A stretch of DNA of 7,856 nt, taken from an uncultured Devosia sp. (GTDB lineage Bacteria; Pseudomonadota; Alphaproteobacteria; Rhizobiales; Devosiaceae). The translations under genes and the position numbers were made by a program. Under the pieces are notes generated by a model. It did no database searches, was not told where the DNA came from, and saw nothing but the letters and a program-made list of their open reading frames with translations. The stretch is from the NCBI GenBank assembly GCA_934553185.1, contig CAKTFF010000086.1:1-7856 (forward strand). The letters run 5' to 3'. This document shows positions 6,160-7,856 of the stretch, in pieces (the first letter of the stretch is position 1; every line of letters begins with the position of its first letter).

Positions 6160-6939
6160 TCAGGCCAGTCCGGTTTTGCTGAACAGCCGGGCAAAATTGG
6201 CGGTCGTTTCACGGCCAAGTTGCTCAAGGGAAATGCCGCGCACCTCGGCTAGCTTTTCAGCAGTGTGGCGCACAAAGCTCGGCTCGTTCGATTGCCCGCG
6301 GTGAGGAATGGGCGCTAGGTATGGCGCGTCGGTCTCTACGAGGTAGCGATCGGCCGGAACGAAGCGCGCCACGTCGCGGATTTCTTCGGCATTGCGAAAG
6401 GTGATGATGCCGGAGAACGAGATGTATCCGCCCAAGCTCAGGGCCGCGCGGGCCAGATCGGCACCGGCCGTGAAGCAATGGAGAACGAAGGGGAAAGCAC
6501 CTGCTCTCGCCTCTTCCTCGAGAATCGCGGACATGTCCGAGTCTGCTTGCCGGCTGTGGATAACCAGTGGAAGACCAGTGATGCGTGCCGCAGCGATATG
6601 GCGGCGCAAGCCTGTCTCCTGGGCTGCCTTGGGCGCATTGTCGTAGAAGTAATCGAGACCCGCTTCGCCGATGGCGACGCAGCGAGGATGGGCACTTAGC
6701 CGGACAAGCTCATCCGTGGTGACATGGAGTTCCTTGTCGGCATTGTGCGGGTGCGTGCCGACCGAGCACCAGACGTTCTGGTGTTGTTCTGCGATGGCCG
6801 TGTAGGTGGAAAAGTTCTCCACAAGTGTGGAAATCGTCACCATGCCGGTTACCCCCGCTGCCTGCGCACGGGCGAGAACGCCGTCGATGTCTCCGGCGAG
6901 CGCTTCGAAGTCCAGGTGGCAGTGGCTGTCGATCAGCAT
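6160..6939 (-). CDS. tatD: TatD-family metal-dependent hydrolase (putative deoxyribonuclease)
   Basis: 259 residues, the usual TatD length, forming a TIM-barrel amidohydrolase-like enzyme. All expected metal ligands are visible: His6 and His8 (DSHCHLD), Glu92 (AIGEAGLDY), His128 (LVIHSR), His154 (FVLHCF) and Asp204 (ETDAPYLAP). Characterised relatives are Mg-dependent 3'-5' exonucleases acting on DNA or RNA, with roles proposed in DNA repair; a cyanobacterial TatD-like protein (DTD3) removes D-amino acids from tRNA. The location next to metG makes a tRNA-related role conceivable, but the sequence does not decide. Despite the name it is not part of the Tat export machinery. The ATG follows the metG stop after 2 bases (TAG-CC-ATG), with AAGG 10 bases upstream, inside the end of metG. 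The protein is cytoplasmic, with no signal peptide. Confidence 0.95.
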   Translation of the reverse strand: MLIDSHCHLDFEALAGDIDGVLARAQAAGVTGMVTISTLVENFSTYTAIAEQHQNVWCSVGTHPHNADKELHVTTDELVRLSAHPRCVAIGEAGLDYFYDNAPKAAQETGLRRHIAAARITGLPLVIHSRQADSDMSAILEEEARAGAFPFVLHCFTAGADLARAALSLGGYISFSGIITFRNAEEIRDVARFVPADRYLVETDAPYLAPIPHRGQSNEPSFVRHTAEKLAEVRGISLEQLGRETTANFARLFSKTGLA

Positions 6940-6941
6940 GG

Positions 6942-7856
6942 CTATTCAGCCTTGCGCTCGAGGCGCGCGAAGACACCCTGCGGCGTCGGCAGTTCGGTGC
7001 CGGGAACCAGCCTGTTGCGCACGAGAGCGAGCGGCAGCAGCCGGTCTTCTTCCGGCACGGCAAGCTGATCGAGCAGCCGCGCAGCCGATGCGGGCACGAA
7101 GGCCAGCATGGGGATGGCGAGGCGCCGCACAGTATCGGCCGTGCGGTAGAGCACTGTGGCCATGCGCTCCGGATCGGTTTTCTTGAGCGCCCAGGGTTCC
7201 TGCGCGGCAAAGTAGTTGTTGGCAGAACTCAGCGCCGCAATGATGGCACCGGTCGCTTCATGCACCAGTTGCTCATCCATCGCTTTTTGCGCGAGTTGAA
7301 TGGCTTCACCGACTTCGGTTTCCAGTGCCTCGTCTGCCGCGGTCGCATGGCCGAACGACGGCACATTGCCGTCGCAGTTCTTGCCAATCATCGACAAAGA
7401 GCGCTGGGCCAGATTGCCTAGGTTGTTGGCGAGATCGGCATTGACGCGCAGGATCAGCTTTTCGTCGCTGTAGTCGCCGTCATTGCCGAAGGATACCTCG
7501 CGCAGGAAGAAGTAGCGGACGTTGTCGGCGCCGAACTGCTCCACAAGGGCAAACGGATCGATGACATTGCCCAGCGACTTGCTCATCTTCTGCCCGTCAA
7601 CCGTGAGGAAGCCATGGGCGAATACGCGGTGCTGCACCTCGATGCCGGCGCTCATCAGAAAGGCGGGCCAGTACACGGTGTGGAAGCGAATGATGTCCTT
7701 GCCGATGACGTGGAGGTCCGCGGGCCAGAATTTGCGGAACAGCTCGCTTTCCGTATCCGGGTAGCCCACGCCGGTAATGTAGTTGGTGAGGGCGTCGACC
7801 CACACATACATGACGTGGCCTTCGTCGCCAGGCACGGGAATGCCCCAATCGAAGGT
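6942..7856 (-). CDS. metG: Methionyl-tRNA synthetase, C-terminal 304 residues (runs off the right edge)
   Basis: Class I aminoacyl-tRNA synthetase that charges tRNA-Met for initiation and elongation. The fragment begins inside the Rossmann catalytic domain (TFDWGIPVPGDEGHVMYVW), and the KMSKS signature (lysine codon at 7587-7589, reading toward 7575) sits in FLTVDGQKMSKSLGN. The rest is the alpha-helical anticodon-binding domain, including the FLREVSFGNDGDYSD and NADLANNLGNLAQR segments conserved in the family. The protein ends about 215 residues after KMSKS with no appended EMAP-II/Arc1p-like tRNA-binding domain, so it is the short form common in alphaproteobacteria, about 510-520 residues in full. 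The missing N-terminal part, with the HIGH motif and any zinc knuckle, lies beyond the window. The GTG at 7835 is only an internal codon. First visible gene of the operon with tatD and the MBL hydrolase. Confidence 0.97.
   Translation of the reverse strand, partial: TFDWGIPVPGDEGHVMYVWVDALTNYITGVGYPDTESELFRKFWPADLHVIGKDIIRFHTVYWPAFLMSAGIEVQHRVFAHGFLTVDGQKMSKSLGNVIDPFALVEQFGADNVRYFFLREVSFGNDGDYSDEKLILRVNADLANNLGNLAQRSLSMIGKNCDGNVPSFGHATAADEALETEVGEAIQLAQKAMDEQLVHEATGAIIAALSSANNYFAAQEPWALKKTDPERMATVLYRTADTVRRLAIPMLAFVPASAARLLDQLAVPEEDRLLPLALVRNRLVPGTELPTPQGVFARLERKAE

Noticed and set aside
5647..6304. Plus-strand ORFs of 201 and 122 codons opposite the MBL and tatD genes
   Set aside because: Both are antisense to genes with complete catalytic motifs; the translations match no known family by eye.

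Overview
This window looks like ordinary core chromosome of an alphaproteobacterium, most likely order Hyphomicrobiales (Rhizobiales), perhaps Devosia-like. That placement is inference. It rests on the high-GC codon use, the gene order mrcA-amiC facing away from rne, an RNase E with a long acidic insertion in its S1 domain and a Gly-Trp-Trp C-terminus, and the run metG-tatD-MBL hydrolase. I see no mobile element, phage gene, CRISPR array, tRNA or rRNA, and no clear undescribed system.

Left part (1-1882, minus strand): two peptidoglycan genes. amiC encodes an exported AMIN plus Amidase_3 N-acetylmuramoyl-L-alanine amidase. The start of mrcA (penicillin-binding protein 1A, its glycosyltransferase end only) lies 173 bases downstream of it and runs off the left edge. 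They are probably co-transcribed.

Middle (1883-2487): a 605-base divergent gap with no convincing gene. It probably carries the amiC promoter and a long leader for rne. The leader holds several short hairpins, a 14-base dyad, a strong Shine-Dalgarno sequence with no usable start beside it, and a possible overlapping leader ORF.

Centre (2488-5268, plus strand): rne, RNase E, 926 residues, with intact catalytic and zinc-link residues and a roughly 340-residue disordered tail of alternating acidic and Arg/Lys-rich blocks. It ends at a strong hairpin terminator (5273-5300) that can also serve the convergent operon from the right.

Right part (5320-7856, minus strand): metG (C-terminal 304 residues only, running off the right edge), tatD and a PhnP-like metallo-beta-lactamase-fold phosphodiesterase. 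They are spaced by 2 and 3 bases, so this is a translationally coupled operon. It joins methionyl-tRNA charging to two metal-dependent hydrolases of nucleic-acid or nucleotide type whose substrates cannot be told from sequence.

The points most worth a second look are the rne leader, the architecture of the RNase E insertion and tail, the unusual start region of amiC, and the conserved-looking metG-tatD-MBL linkage.
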